DNA from: Saussurea involucrata
Taxonomy: Eukaryota; Streptophyta; Magnoliopsida; Asterales; Asteraceae
Reading direction: 5' to 3'
Length of the DNA: 64,000 bases
Assembly: GCA_033807775.1 (NCBI GenBank)
Contig: CM066322.1
Span: 23,900,501 to 23,964,500 of the forward strand
The position numbers and the translations under genes were made by a program. A model generated the notes under the pieces. It made no database searches. It worked only from the letters and a program-made list of their open reading frames with translations, and was not told the DNA's origin. Of the stretch, positions 52,751 to 63,053 are shown piece after piece (positions within the stretch are counted from its first letter, which is position 1; each line of letters opens with the position of its first letter).

Positions 52751-55050
52751 TCAGCTTGGCTCGGTATCTGCGAGGTCAAATCGCCCACACTTGCGATTCT
52801 TCGCGGATTCTTCTATCTTCGGTCTTCCATGACCAGCTCCGGATCCTTCTTCTCTTCCAACTCGCACTTTCTCAAACATTTTGAACATCACCTTCTCGCC
52901 GCCAACTATGAAGGTCACCTCTCCTTCCTCCACATTAATCAGTGCTCAGCTCGTGGCCATGAATGATCGTCCCAAAATTAACGGGACCTCTTCATCTTCG
53001 TCTATATCTATGACTACGAAGTCGATTGGAAAGTAAAACTTACCGACCTTGATGAGCACGTCTTCTACGACTCCGTACGGGTATCTGATTGATCGATCGA
53101 CGAGCTTTAGCGTCATGTACGTTGGCTGCACTTCACCCAGTCCGAGTTTCCTAAAAACAGAAAGAGGCATCAGATTAATACTTGCCCCTAAATCACATAA
53201 AACTTTATTAAAACTATACTCCCCAATCTGAATAGGGATAGAGAAACTCCCTGGATCTTTAAGCTTCGGGGGAAGCTTATTCTGAAAAATCGCGCTGCAC
53301 TCTTCAATGAGTGCAACGGTGGCCTGGTGATCGATCGCCCTCTTTTTGGATAAGATCTCTTTCATGAATTTCATGTAAGAGGGCATTTGCGCCAACGCAT
53401 CTGCAAAAGGGATGTTAATAGTTAGTTTTTTAAATACATCAATAAATTTCGAGAAATTAACATCATCCTTATTCGCTTTCAGTCTATTCGGGTATGGCAC
53501 TCTTGGAATTTCCGGTTTGACCGGTGGTTGCTCATGCTTCTTCACTTCTCTCTTCCCGCTCTCTTCAATCACCACTTCTTCTTCTTCATCCAACTTTTCC
53601 ACATTTTGCTTTTCGGGCTCGGTCTCCCTTGATGACGGTTCTCTTGTAGGATCCTTGATCAGCTCCTTGCCACTTCTTAGGTAAATGGCATTACACTCTT
53701 CCCTCGGTTTCCTTTCGGTCATGCTCGGAAATGTTCCGGAAGGTCGGGTTTGTAGGGCTTCAGCAATTTGCCCCACTTGCCTTTCCAAGATCTTGATGGA
53801 GGCGGTGTTTTGATCGGTGGCAGCTTTTACCATATTCACCGTGCTCGCTAACTCTCCAACCGTGCTGTCCATTTTGGTCATGAACTTCATCATCATTTCT
53901 TCTAAGCCCGACTTCTTCTCTCCGGATGGTCCTTCGTTCCTTTGGTTGAAACCTGGAGGACGATAAGCATTATTAGTATTAGAATAATTCGAAGAGTTAG
54001 AAAAATTACCTTGCTGTTGACCGGGTTGACTCCACGAGAAATTTGGGTGCTTTTTCCACCCTTCGTTATACGTGTTGGAGAACGGGTCGTTCCTCGGCTG
54101 ATGATTCTTGTTTTGGAGGAATTGAACTTGCTCGGGATCTTGTGAATTGCCTCCCTTCAGATGGTTCGTGATCATGGCTAATTGAGCCTTTATCTCTTTA
54201 AGCTCGTCCGTCTCTTGAACACTAGCGACTCGTGCAACGGAAGATCGTGGTGTGGAATAGCTATGCTCGGCTAGGTTCTCGATCAACTCGACTGCTTCAT
54301 CATACGTCTTGTTCATGAGCGCCCACCCGCTGCAGCAGTGATGTCATTCTTGAATTGCGGGTGAAGGCCTCCAAAGAACGTTTGGATTATGACCCAACCA
54401 TGTAACCCGTGACGTGAACACTTCTTCAACATGTCCTTATATCTCTCCCATGCCTCGTAGAGTGTCTCTTGGTCCCATTGCGCGAAGTGTGTAATGTCGG
54501 CCATCAGCTGAGCGGTTCTTCCCGGTGGGAAGAATTTCTGGAGGAATGCAGCTTTCAGGTCTGCCCATGTGGTGATAATATCCGATGGTAAGCCCTCTAT
54601 CCAAATTTCAGCTCTACCCTTTAGGGAAAAACTGAAGAGTCTTAGCTTGATCGCGTTCTCCTCCATCCCGTTGATCTTGAACGTATTACAGATTCGTTCA
54701 AATGCTAGTAGGTGCGCGTGGGGATCTTCAGTCTGTGCTCCCCCAAATTGATTCTGTTGTACCATGACGATGGTACTCGGCTTGATCTCGAAGTAATTGG
54801 CCGCAGTGGTGGGTGGTTGGATCCCTATACGTGCGGCTGCCACGTTTGGATCGGCAAATGACCGCATCGGAACTCTTCCGAGAGGTGGTGGAGGATTATT
54901 GCGAAGAGGTGGAGGATCGTTGCGCGATGGTCTCTCGTCACCCATTTGTAACTGTCGCTTAGCTTTGGTCTCTTGACGTAGGCGACGAGCGGTTCTTTCA
55001 ATCTCCGGATCGAATTCTTCAATCTCTTTCCCTCGGGTCGTCCGTGGCAT
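52751..55050 (-). pseudogene. Athila-type gag-protease of A2, with a frameshift and a stop
   Basis: Start ATG at 55048-55050 (MPRTTRGKEIEEFDPEIER). It is the same protein as in A1: gag core (NAIKLRLFSFSLKGRAEIWI, WADLKAAFLQKFFPPGRT), linker and protease with the usual CDLGASINLMP. A one-base loss near 54314-54325, in the sequence after DITAAAGG, shifts the frame. TGA at 52946-52948 replaces an arginine codon in the end of the protease domain (A1 has TSRALIDV there). Both changes are absent from A1, so they are private to this copy. Confidence 0.85.
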
Positions 55051-55184
55051 AAACCAAGTGGTACCTGAAAAGAAAGAAAGTAAAGTCAGTAATCTAAAAA
55101 CTGAAAGTGATGAAATAAAGCAAATAAAAAAAATGCTCAATCTAATAGCTCTTATAGATGGTAGTGCTATCAGTTACAACTAGT

Positions 55185-55202
55185 TCCCCGGCAACGGCGC
55201 CA
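55185..55202 (-). other. Primer binding site of A2
   Basis: Minus strand TGGCGCCGTTGCCGGGGA, as in A1, next to the LTR end at 55209. Confidence 0.85.
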
Positions 55203-55208
55203 AAAACT

Positions 55209-56559
55209 TGATAGGTGGGTTTACACCCCCCCTAAATCTAACCGCAAGTGTACGGTGTCGAAATCAAGTAATAACGTACGATAAGTACGAGTATCGAATC
55301 CACGGGAACTAGGAACTAAGTATCACAATTACTATAAGAACTATTAATTGAACTGTCGAATTTGGGAGATTGGTTTGATTTAAAACTACTTAATTGCAAC
55401 GAATACGAAATCACAACGAAACAGTAAACGACTTAGAAACTTCGATAGAGAGAGAAGTTGAGGGTTGGAAATCCTCAGGTTCTACACATGCAAACAACTG
55501 ACTCAAAACAATTACCAGTTAACCCCCTTAATGATTCCCAAATCTTTTAAGATCACCGTCGTTCTCTTTCGAACAACAACGGATTTTATTTTGAAAAGGA
55601 CAAGTTAAATCTCTCGACCTCAACTTATGGATTCCAAAACACATTAAGCACCAGATTTATATTAAACGGCTAGATTTCATCTCTCGATTTCAACCTAACG
55701 GTTCAATTGGGACTAAGACTTATTCGATATATCTCTATCACCGATTTATCGTCTTAGGCATGCAATTACTAGTTCTTTTTAACAGTTAATTCTCTCGAAC
55801 TCAACTGAAAATAATAAATCAATTGAAAGCTAGCTAGACTCTCAAAGGCATTAAACACAAAATCACATGCTTCATTAATAACGGAAAAACTGATAAAATA
55901 TCAAGTCAATTGTTTACATGCTTAATAAACCGAATTCATTCCAACCCCTAACACGAACCGGTTAGTTCATGTCGGTGGTGGATTCAAACACAAGAGAAAT
56001 AGTTGCGAAAGTGTATGTAAACATGATTAAGTGTAAAAGATGCAATCGTAAACAGTAAGATGATGAACTCCCTTCTCTCGTGCTCGTCTCTACTTCGCGT
56101 GTTGAACGTCTCCTTGATCGGCTCTCAATCGTGACTCCGAAAGCTCCAAAAAGTCTCCAGGAATTGCCCCAAAATCGCCCCTGGCCGTCGTGTGAAAGTT
56201 GCGTATCGAATGAATCACCTAAAAATCGGATTTAAAGCTGAAATTCGCGAAACAGTGGGTTACGCCACTTGCCACGCGACTTGTAAGTCGCGCGTATCAT
56301 TTTTGCTACGTGGGTCGATTTCTGGTTCGCGGATCGGGTCCTGGTTCGGTTGCGGGTCTTGGGCTTGACTTTTGGGCTTCCATTAGGCTTCGTTTGGACT
56401 CGTTTTGGGCTCTTTTTAGCTTTTTTTCGAGGATTACCGCCTTTTAGATAACCTGTATAAATCACTAGATAAACCGTAAAATACACGCCTTTTTACTTGA
56501 ATACAAGCCAATCTCATTGGTTTGAGAACTGAAAATAACGCCAAAAAGTGGCGTTATCA
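55209..56559 (-). repeat. 5' LTR of A2
   Basis: TGATAGGTGGGTTTACACC ... AGTGGCGTTATCA (1351 bp), a near-identical partner of 49162-50523. Confidence 0.87.
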
Positions 56560-57178
56560 CAATTCATTCCAACCCCCAACATGAACAGGTTAGTTCATGT
56601 CGGTGGTGGATACAAACATAATCAAAGTAATGGAAAACGTGTGTGTGAACATGATAATCGTAAACGTGAAAGATAAGATGATGAACTCCCTCCTCTCGTG
56701 CTCGAATCTACTTCGCGTAATGAATGTCTCCTCGATCGACTCTCTATCGTGGCTCCGAAAGCTCCGAAAAGTCTCCCAAAATCGCCCCTGGTCGTCGTGT
56801 GAAAGTTCCGTCCAAGAATGACCTAAAATTCTGAAATTCGTCAAAGTTTAAAAACCAAACAGTGGGATGCGCGACTTCTGGCGCGACTTGCAAGTCGCGC
56901 AGAAAGTCGCGCGGTTTTCTGATGCTGCGTGGTCGGTTTCTGGTTCGCGGTTCGGGTCCTGGTTCGGGCGCGGGTCTTGGGCTTGGATCTCGGGCTTCCG
57001 TTGGGCTTCGTTTTGGGTCTTTTTGGGCTCTTTTTAGCTTCTTTTCTCGGAGATTACTGTCTTTTAATAAACCTGCACATTCCACTAGATAAACCGTAAA
57101 ATTCCGCTTCTTTGCTTAAATACAAGCCAATCTCATTGGTTTGAGAACTGAAAATAACGCCAAAAGGTGGCGTTATCA
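56560..57178 (-). repeat. 5' LTR of A1, second part
   Basis: Resumes with CAATTCATTCCAACCCCC and matches 43158-43756, ending GGTGGCGTTATCA before AGAAC. Confidence 0.87.
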
Positions 57179-57351
57179 AGAACCCACTCGCCTCAGCGTC
57201 AGATGAGTTGGCCTTCTATCTTGAGATTGTCGGAGCCGATAGGGACCTCGACTCGGACGACGAGAAGGAAACCGATGAAGTGGAGGTGGTCGAGGGCTAC
57301 ATGGGCGAAGCCTCTGGCAAAGATGCGACTGTCGATTCTCCCCAATCTTAA

Positions 57352-57629
57352 AAAAATGTAATTCTTTTTGTTTTTCGTCGCTCGACTGTTGGTGGTCGAG
57401 CCATTTGGATGTACCTGATCGTTTGATGAAATGAAATTTACATTTCTTTTGAACTTGCGCATTATTTTGTCTTATACGTTTTGTAAGTAAATACAATATC
57501 GATTGTGAAATTTACTAAGTAAACATACATCGTACAGAAATGTACATAAGACGTGCGACATAGGCATCCATCATAATACACTGATGAAAACACAAGTCGT
57601 AAGATTTTTAGAACAAACGTAAGTACGTG
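57352..57629. other. T1 internal DNA after the antisense gene
   Basis: Non-coding. It would lead toward the pol gene of T1 on the minus strand, but a further LTR (T2) begins at 57630. Confidence 0.45.
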
Positions 57630-58453
57630 TGTTAATGCCAAAAATCGCACAAAAGTACAACTTAAGGTCAATGTGGACTTTTAACAACTAAAGAAACGTA
57701 TCTCAAGCCAAACAACATAATTGTGAGAAAAAAGTAAAAGAGACAAGAGATTTGGTGACGCAGAAAACCCCAAAACGAGGGAAAAAACCGCGGTCGACTC
57801 TGTGAGAGTCGACATTGCACTATGGTTCGCCAAACAGGGGCGAAAGTCCTTTTGTGACAGATGATATGTGTACAATGGGTTACAAATGAAGTAAAAATAC
57901 ACTTAGTCGTGTGTAAAAAATGTGCGTCGTGTGTTTAAACGTGCGAAACAAGTTGTTGTCGTGCGATTTGAACTGTTGTCGTGCGGTTTGAACTGTTGTC
58001 GTGCAGTACTTGCGTTAGCGACGTGTGCTCGAATGCGAGAGAGAAAATATAGAAGTAGATGAGAATGCAGTTGTATAGCCAGATGAATTCGTCCCCTTGC
58101 TCGAGGTTGAAACATGCCTTTATATAGGTTTCGCCGGTCATTAATGTGATTTAATGGTTGGTCTTGTAACCGCTGCCGACATTAAATGCGCTTTGATGAT
58201 TGGCTTTGTAACCACTGTCGAGTCTTTAATGTCATTAAGGGCTCGACCGTTATTGTCCGTTGTACCATAATGGTTTGTAGACCTGCATTAATGAACAAAA
58301 GAAACGCCTGTCGACCATTGATAGTTAGTGTAATCGTAAGACCGTCTTAAGTTCTGGACGTCGGTCTTACGGAGCATACGTCCGTCACCGAAATACAAGA
58401 CCATGTATATGACTGTAAATGTCTTGTAAGACCTTATCTTAATATAAGAATGG
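57630..58453 (-). repeat. Tat-type LTR T2, cut by T3
   Basis: Minus-strand LTR ending ...GGCATTAACA at 57630. It aligns along its length with the T1 LTR (37545-38343) at only roughly 70-75 percent by eye. A TATA-like TATATAAAGG lies near 58117-58126 (minus). Its U3 start is missing: at 58454 the plus-strand LTR of T3 begins. No primer site lies beside its U5 end, so it is probably a solo LTR or the 3' LTR of an element extending past T3. Confidence 0.65.
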
Positions 58454-58989
58454 TGTTTAGGCAAAATTTCACAGGTCTCGACCACGACCAGAGAAGGTAA
58501 GACACATATTATGAGCTATACCGACGAAGACCCGAAGAACCTCCGTCGTCCCTCCTAAAAGGTAAGTCGAGAGTTCCTCATGACACTCGACCTCGACGTC
58601 GCCCGTTCCGCACGACCGTCACATAAAACCGTGCGACCTCGACCGACTAACGCGTTATACAACTGTTATATTTGTTCAATGATTAATGCAGGAGTCAAAG
58701 TCATTTATGGACAATGTTTGGGCAAAAAATCACGTCGCTCGACCACGACCAGAACAGGTAAGACGCATGTCCTAAGCTATATCTTGTATTAAGATAAGGT
58801 CTCAACAAGAACCCAGGAAACATCCGTCGTCTCCCGTAAAAGGTAAGTCGTACGTCCCTTGACGCTCGACCATAGCATCGCCCGTCCCGCACGACCGTCG
58901 CATAGAACCATGCGACCTCGACCAAACTAACGTTAACCATGACTGTTACGTTTATTAAGTGTTTAATGCAGGAGTCAAAGTCATTAAAG
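58454..58989 (+). repeat. Tandem duplication of about 261 bp in U3 of the T3 LTR
   Basis: Unit 1 starts TGTTTAGGCAAAATTTCAC at 58454, unit 2 TGTTTGGGCAAAAAATCAC at 58715. Both contain CTCGACCACGACCAGA and end near GCAGGAGTCAAAGTCATT. The units are diverged by perhaps a fifth, so the duplication is older than this insertion. Confidence 0.8.
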
Positions 58990-59133
58990 AGCAACGGATA
59001 TAACCGATGCAACCATCAACGATCGATAGCCGTAACGGACGAAGATCATCAGGGATAATCACTCCGGCAACCGTTTCCAGCCGTTGTAGCCGTTGATCAA
59101 AGCATTAATGGAGCTAATTAATGGCGCGAAGAC

Positions 59134-59140
59134 TATAAAT
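59134..59140 (+). promoter_or_regulatory. TATA box of the T3 LTR
   Basis: ACTATAAATACC, the best TATA match in the LTR; the mRNA would start about 30 bases later. The same motif lies in the T1 LTR at 38001-38008 (minus). Confidence 0.6.
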
Positions 59141-59636
59141 ACCAAGCTAAGTCTTCACATCAAGGATCATCAGTTAACATCCGATACACATCGAATATCC
59201 GGCGATTAACAACCGAAGCAATATTCAAGAACACCTGAAGTGAAGAACCAGTATTCTAAATATCGCTCTCGACGCACGACAACAGCTATCGACCAGCAGT
59301 TCACACTTTGTATTCACACGACAAACACCTGTTTTTACGTTCAAACACTTGTACTTTACATTTCGAAGCATTTCCTTCATTTGTATTGTAATCACTGTAC
59401 GATCGACACCAGTATCCAAGGACATCGCCCCTGATTGGCGACCATAGTGCAGCGACGACACCCACTGTCGTCCGCAGGTTTTTTCCTCGTTTGAGGTTTT
59501 TCCTGCGTCATTAAATCCCTTGTCTCATTTATTTTATTCCTCGTCGCACGTCTCGTCGAAAGATTCTTTCTTTAGTTGTTTAAGTCCACATCGACCTTAA
59601 GTTGTCCCTTTGGTGCGATTTTTAGCATTAACAGTT

Positions 59637-59654
59637 TGGCGCCATCCGTGGGAC
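59637..59654 (+). other. Primer binding site of T3
   Basis: TGGCGCCATCCGTGGGAC follows the LTR end after three bases, a form typical of the Tat/Ogre group. I did not determine the matching tRNA. Confidence 0.7.
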
Positions 59655-59734
59655 TACATCTAGAGAAAATCCTCGACGAACGTGCATTCTACTAATAGTT
59701 TCTTGGAGTTTCTTCTGTTTTCTGTCGCAGGAAA

Positions 59735-60924
59735 ATGGCGGATAACGGGAATCCAGAACAAGCCGTTATACCAGTACACGCAAGCTCAGAAAATGCACAA
59801 AACTCCCCAGCAGCTGTTGATGAGTATCATTTGGAGGAAATCGTTCTAGATCAAAGCAAACCTGATCAAAAGATTCTTGTGGGTTCATCCCTTGATCCCC
59901 ACATTAAAAAAAACTCATATCCTTTTTGCAGGAATATGCTGATTGCTTCGCCTGGTCACATGAAGATATGGTCGGTATTGACCCCAATGTCATTGCTTAT
60001 AAGCTTAACGTCGATCCATCATTCAAACCTATCAAGCAAAAACGTCGCAAGTTCGCTCCTGAAAGAAATAAAGTAATAAATGACGAGGTCGACAACCTCA
60101 TCAAGACGGGAAAGATTCGGGAGGTAAAATATCCTGATTGGCTCGCTAACGTCGAGGTCGTAGCCAAGATGAATGGAAAATGGAGGGTCTGTATCGACTT
60201 CTCCGATCTCAATAAATCCTGTCCAAAGGATCCATTCCCGTTACCTCATATTGACGCCATGGTCGATGCAACCGCGTGGCATGAGTTATTAACGTTCATG
60301 GACGCCTATTCTGGATACAACCAAATTTTAATGCACGTTGATGACCAAGAAAAAACCGCTTTCATGACGGATCGAGGTATTTATTGTTACAAAGTTATGC
60401 CTTTCGGACTAAAAAATGCAGGTTCTACCTACCAACGGCTAGTAAACAAGATGTTCAAAGACCATCTTGGAGACACGGTGGAGGTATATATCGACGACAT
60501 GTTAGTGAAGTCGAAGCAAGCGATTGATCACATTGATCACCTCAGGCAATCGTTCGACATCCTCCGGAAGTATAACATGAAGCTTAATCCGATGAAATGT
60601 TCCTTTGGCGTTAGTGCCAGGAAGTTCGTGGGTTATATGGTCACTCGTCGAGGCATTGAGGCTAACCCCGACCAAATCAAGGCCATCATTGAGATCAAAT
60701 CTCCTCGAAATTTCAAAGAAGTCCAGAAACTCACCGGTCGAGTAGCAGCTCTAAACAGGTTTATCTCCCGATCTTCAGATAAATGTCATCTATTTTATAA
60801 TGTCCTCAGGAAAAATAAAGGTTTCGACTGGACCAATAATCATGAGCAAGCATTGCAAAAACTCAAGGAATATATGGCGTCGCCTCCTCTGCTGTCGAAA
60901 CCTCACGATCATGAGGTCTTATAG
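59735..60924 (+). pseudogene. T3 gag start fused to reverse transcriptase; gag body and protease deleted
   Basis: ATG 59735 begins a gag-like N-terminus (MADNGNPEQAVIPVHASSEN) that after about 26 residues changes into the linker before reverse transcriptase (YHLEEIVLDQSKPDQK). Most of gag and all of protease are therefore missing. A frame change near 59910-59930 separates this from the RT frame beginning at the sequence CFAWSHEDMVGIDPN. RT motifs are complete: KMNGKWRVCIDFSDLNKSCP, MDAYSGYNQI, MPFGLKNAGSTYQRLVN and VEVYIDDMLVKS with the catalytic D pair, then GRVAALNRFISRS. The words are characteristic of the Tat lineage. TAG at 60922-60924 ends the frame. Confidence 0.82.
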
Positions 60925-61600
60925 TTGTATTTAGCTGTCAGTCCAAATACGGTAAGCGCCGTACTAACACGAGAAGACGAAAAGCAACAATTGCCAATGT
61001 ACTACGTAAATAAATCTCTCTTGGACGCATAAACTAGGTATTCTTCCATGGAAAAACTGCTTTTGTCGCTAGTCACAGCTGCTAAAAAATTACGACACTA
61101 CTTTGAATCGCATCCTATTATTGTCGTAACTAACTTTCTTCTTAAGTCTGTTTTGAGGAAACCTGAGTTGACAGATCGCTTAGCAAAGTGGAGCATATAT
61201 CTCAGCAGTTACGACATCGATTTCAAGCCCAGGACCGCGATCAAATCGCAAGCCTTGGCAGACTTTATCGCCGATTTCAGCCCTGAGTTGGAGAAAGAAG
61301 CAAAGCTCGAAGTGTCCACTGTGGCGACTCGCGACGACGTACCTTGGATTCTACATGTCGATGGATCATCCAACATTAGAGGCTCTGGACTGGGCGTCGT
61401 CTTAAAGTCGCCACAGGGGGGAAGATGGTATAATCGGTCCGATGCGACTTCAAGACCACCAACAATGAAGCCGAATATGAAGCCCTGATCGTGGGAATGA
61501 ATATGGCCCACGACTCGGGGGCAACCGCGCTGCATGTCAAGAGCGACTCTCTGCTGGTGGTAAACCAGATCAATGGAGAATTCGCGGCCAAGGATTAAAA
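60925..61600 (+). pseudogene. T3 RNase H and second (archaeal-type) RNase H, with stops and a frameshift
   Basis: Past the TAG, RNase H remains readable: LAVSPNTVSAVL, a stop at TAA 61030-61032 in the sequence LLDA, then KLLLSLVTAAKKLRHYFESH. The second RNase H begins WILHVDGSSNIRGSGLGVVL at about 61344-61403. A frameshift around 61420-61445 moves the rest (NNEAEYEALIVGM) to another frame, and TAA follows AAKD at about 61596. Two RNase H domains in a row are a known trait of the Tat lineage. Confidence 0.75.
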
Positions 61601-61601
61601 A

Positions 61602-63053
61602 ATGACAGCATATCTAAGCGTGGCAAAAGAAATTTTCAAAAAATTTAAATCTTTTTCTATTGAACAGATTCCGCGAGACCAGAACACTCAGGCCGACGCA
61701 TTGGCAAACCTTGGGTCCGCTTTAGTCGAACCAATATTTGATGTTATTCCTATGATTCACCTGGCAACGCCGTCCATTGAAAGCACATACGTCATCCAGA
61801 TCGAAGACGAAGAAGATGATTGGTCACGCGACATTCGAAATTTCCTCGTGCATGACCAACTCCCCGAAGACAAAATGGAGGCTCGAAAACTCAGATTCAA
61901 AGCATCTAAGTACGTCATGATCGAAAATAACCTTTATCGGCGATCGTCGACGAACTTAAATTTAAGGTGCGTCATCAGCAAAAATCAAGCCCAGAAAATC
62001 CTCCAAGAGATGCACGACGGCGAATGTGGTAATCATTCAGGAGGTCGTAGTTTAGCTAATCGTATATCCCGACAAGGATATTTTTGGCCAACACTGCGAC
62101 AAGACGCAATCAAGTATGTCCAGAATTGCGACCCCTGTCAACGACACTCAGGTATGTCTCATAAACCTTCGGAACCTTTGCACTCGACACTTATCCCATG
62201 GCCCTTCATGAGATGGGGAATGGATATCATCGGCAAGCTGCCACCTGCTCCAGGACAAAAAGTATTCCTCCTCGTACTTACTGACTATTTTTCCAAGTGG
62301 GTCGAAGCGGCTGCTTTCTCCCAAATCAGGGATAAAGAAGTTATTTCTTTTATCCAGACTAACATCATATGCAGGTTTGGGATTCCATCTGAAATTGTCT
62401 GCGACAATGGATCCCAATTCATAAGCGACAGGACCCAACAGTTCTGTGAAGATAGGAACATCAAACTGACGACCTCGACTCCCAGATATCCCCAAGCCAA
62501 TGGACTTGCCGAGTCGAGTAATAAGACTATTGTAGCCTCGATCAAGAAACGATTAAAAGCTGCAAAAGGAAGATGGGTTGAAGAGCTCCCTTCAGTCCTA
62601 TGGGCAAATCGCACGACACCCCGCACGTCCATAAGACGAACCCCCTTCTCTCTCGTCTACTGTTGTGAAGCCGTCCTACCAATCGAAGTTCATCTCCCGA
62701 CTTCGAGGCACAATTCCATCGACCACAACTTGGTAGATTTAAGTCATGACCTCGACGCCCTAGAAGAGCTCAGAGAATCCGCCTTGATCAAGATGGCGTC
62801 GCAGAAGCAGGCAGTCGAGCGACATTTCAATAAACACGTCAAAATTAAAGTCTTTCAAGAAGGCGATTACGTCCTCCGTCGAGTATTCCCAAACACCCAG
62901 GAGCTCAACGCAGGTAAGCTTTCTACTAAGTGGGAAGGACCTTACCGCGTCTCCGAAGTCGTTGGTAAAGGAGCCTATCGACTTCAGACCCTCGACAATC
63001 AAGAAATCCCGCGAAGTTGGAACGCGACGCATCTGAAAAAATATTTCTTTTAG
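61602..63053 (+). CDS. T3 end of second RNase H plus integrase, open frame
   Basis: A 483-codon frame, part of a larger broken polyprotein rather than a gene with its own start. It begins with the RNase H end (IPRDQNTQADALANLGSAL). The integrase zinc-binding region follows (GNHSGGRSLANRI, then YVQNCDPCQRH). The core has the DDE triad in MDIIGKLPPAP, CDNGSQFISD and NGLAESSNKTI. The C-terminal domain has WEGPYRVSEVVGKGAYRLQ and ends WNATHLKKYFF. All three acids of the triad are present. Confidence 0.82.
   Translation: MTAYLSVAKEIFKKFKSFSIEQIPRDQNTQADALANLGSALVEPIFDVIPMIHLATPSIESTYVIQIEDEEDDWSRDIRNFLVHDQLPEDKMEARKLRFKASKYVMIENNLYRRSSTNLNLRCVISKNQAQKILQEMHDGECGNHSGGRSLANRISRQGYFWPTLRQDAIKYVQNCDPCQRHSGMSHKPSEPLHSTLIPWPFMRWGMDIIGKLPPAPGQKVFLLVLTDYFSKWVEAAAFSQIRDKEVISFIQTNIICRFGIPSEIVCDNGSQFISDRTQQFCEDRNIKLTTSTPRYPQANGLAESSNKTIVASIKKRLKAAKGRWVEELPSVLWANRTTPRTSIRRTPFSLVYCCEAVLPIEVHLPTSRHNSIDHNLVDLSHDLDALEELRESALIKMASQKQAVERHFNKHVKIKVFQEGDYVLRRVFPNTQELNAGKLSTKWEGPYRVSEVVGKGAYRLQTLDNQEIPRSWNATHLKKYFF

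Larger units (their letters stand above)
49162..56559 (-). mobile_element. Athila-like retrotransposon A2 nested in the LTR of A1
   Basis: Complete element of 7398 bp with LTRs 49162-50523 and 55209-56559 and target duplication CAATT (49157-49161, 56560-56564). Same layout as A1: primer site at the right, gag-protease on the minus strand, then 2.2 kb non-coding and no pol. A1 and A2 LTRs are related but clearly different, so they are two subfamilies. Confidence 0.9.
42440..57178 (-). mobile_element. Athila-like retrotransposon A1 (gag-protease only), interrupted by A2
   Basis: Inserted in the T1 antisense gene with the duplication AGAAC (42435-42439, 57179-57183). The outer LTRs are 42440-43756 and 48439-49161 plus 56560-57178. 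Orientation is minus: the primer site at 48415-48432 lies left of the right-hand LTR and gag-protease is on the minus strand. Without A2 the element is about 7.3 kb. Downstream of gag-protease about 2.2 kb is non-coding, with no reverse transcriptase, RNase H or integrase. Confidence 0.88.
38845..57351 (+). pseudogene. Antisense extra gene of Tat element T1 (PF04195-like), broken by two stops and two insertions
   Basis: A plus-strand gene inside a minus-strand Tat element. Parts, in order: 38845-39337; solo LTR; 40904-41008; about 41070-41315; 41406-41932; 42017-42439; Athila nest; 57184-57351. GT-AG introns at 41316-41405 and 41933-42016 are clear, and the reading frame runs on exactly across both insertions. 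The first part (GFVVIYEYPFKIGFELAYSP, PGQLMPQFWRVI, later KWKTMYAFVRV) matches the plant domain called putative gypsy-type transposon (PF04195). Next come an acidic stretch of mostly glutamate, a Ser/Thr/Pro/Lys linker, a coiled coil (ERAEAMSIRLDDALNES through EGEVKELKDE) and an acidic tail ending in TAA 57349-57351. TAG at 39223 and TAA at 41474 break it. The role of such products is unknown. Confidence 0.72.
58454..59633 (+). repeat. 5' LTR of T3
   Basis: TGTTTAGGCAAAATTTC ... TTTAGCATTAACA (1180 bp). Its beginning is a tandem duplication and it has a TATA box at 59134. Confidence 0.82.

Noticed and set aside
57630..58453. Reading the T2 LTR as the 5' LTR of T1
   Set aside because: It is much more diverged from the T1 LTR than the state of the T1 antisense gene suggests, and there is no primer binding site beside it.
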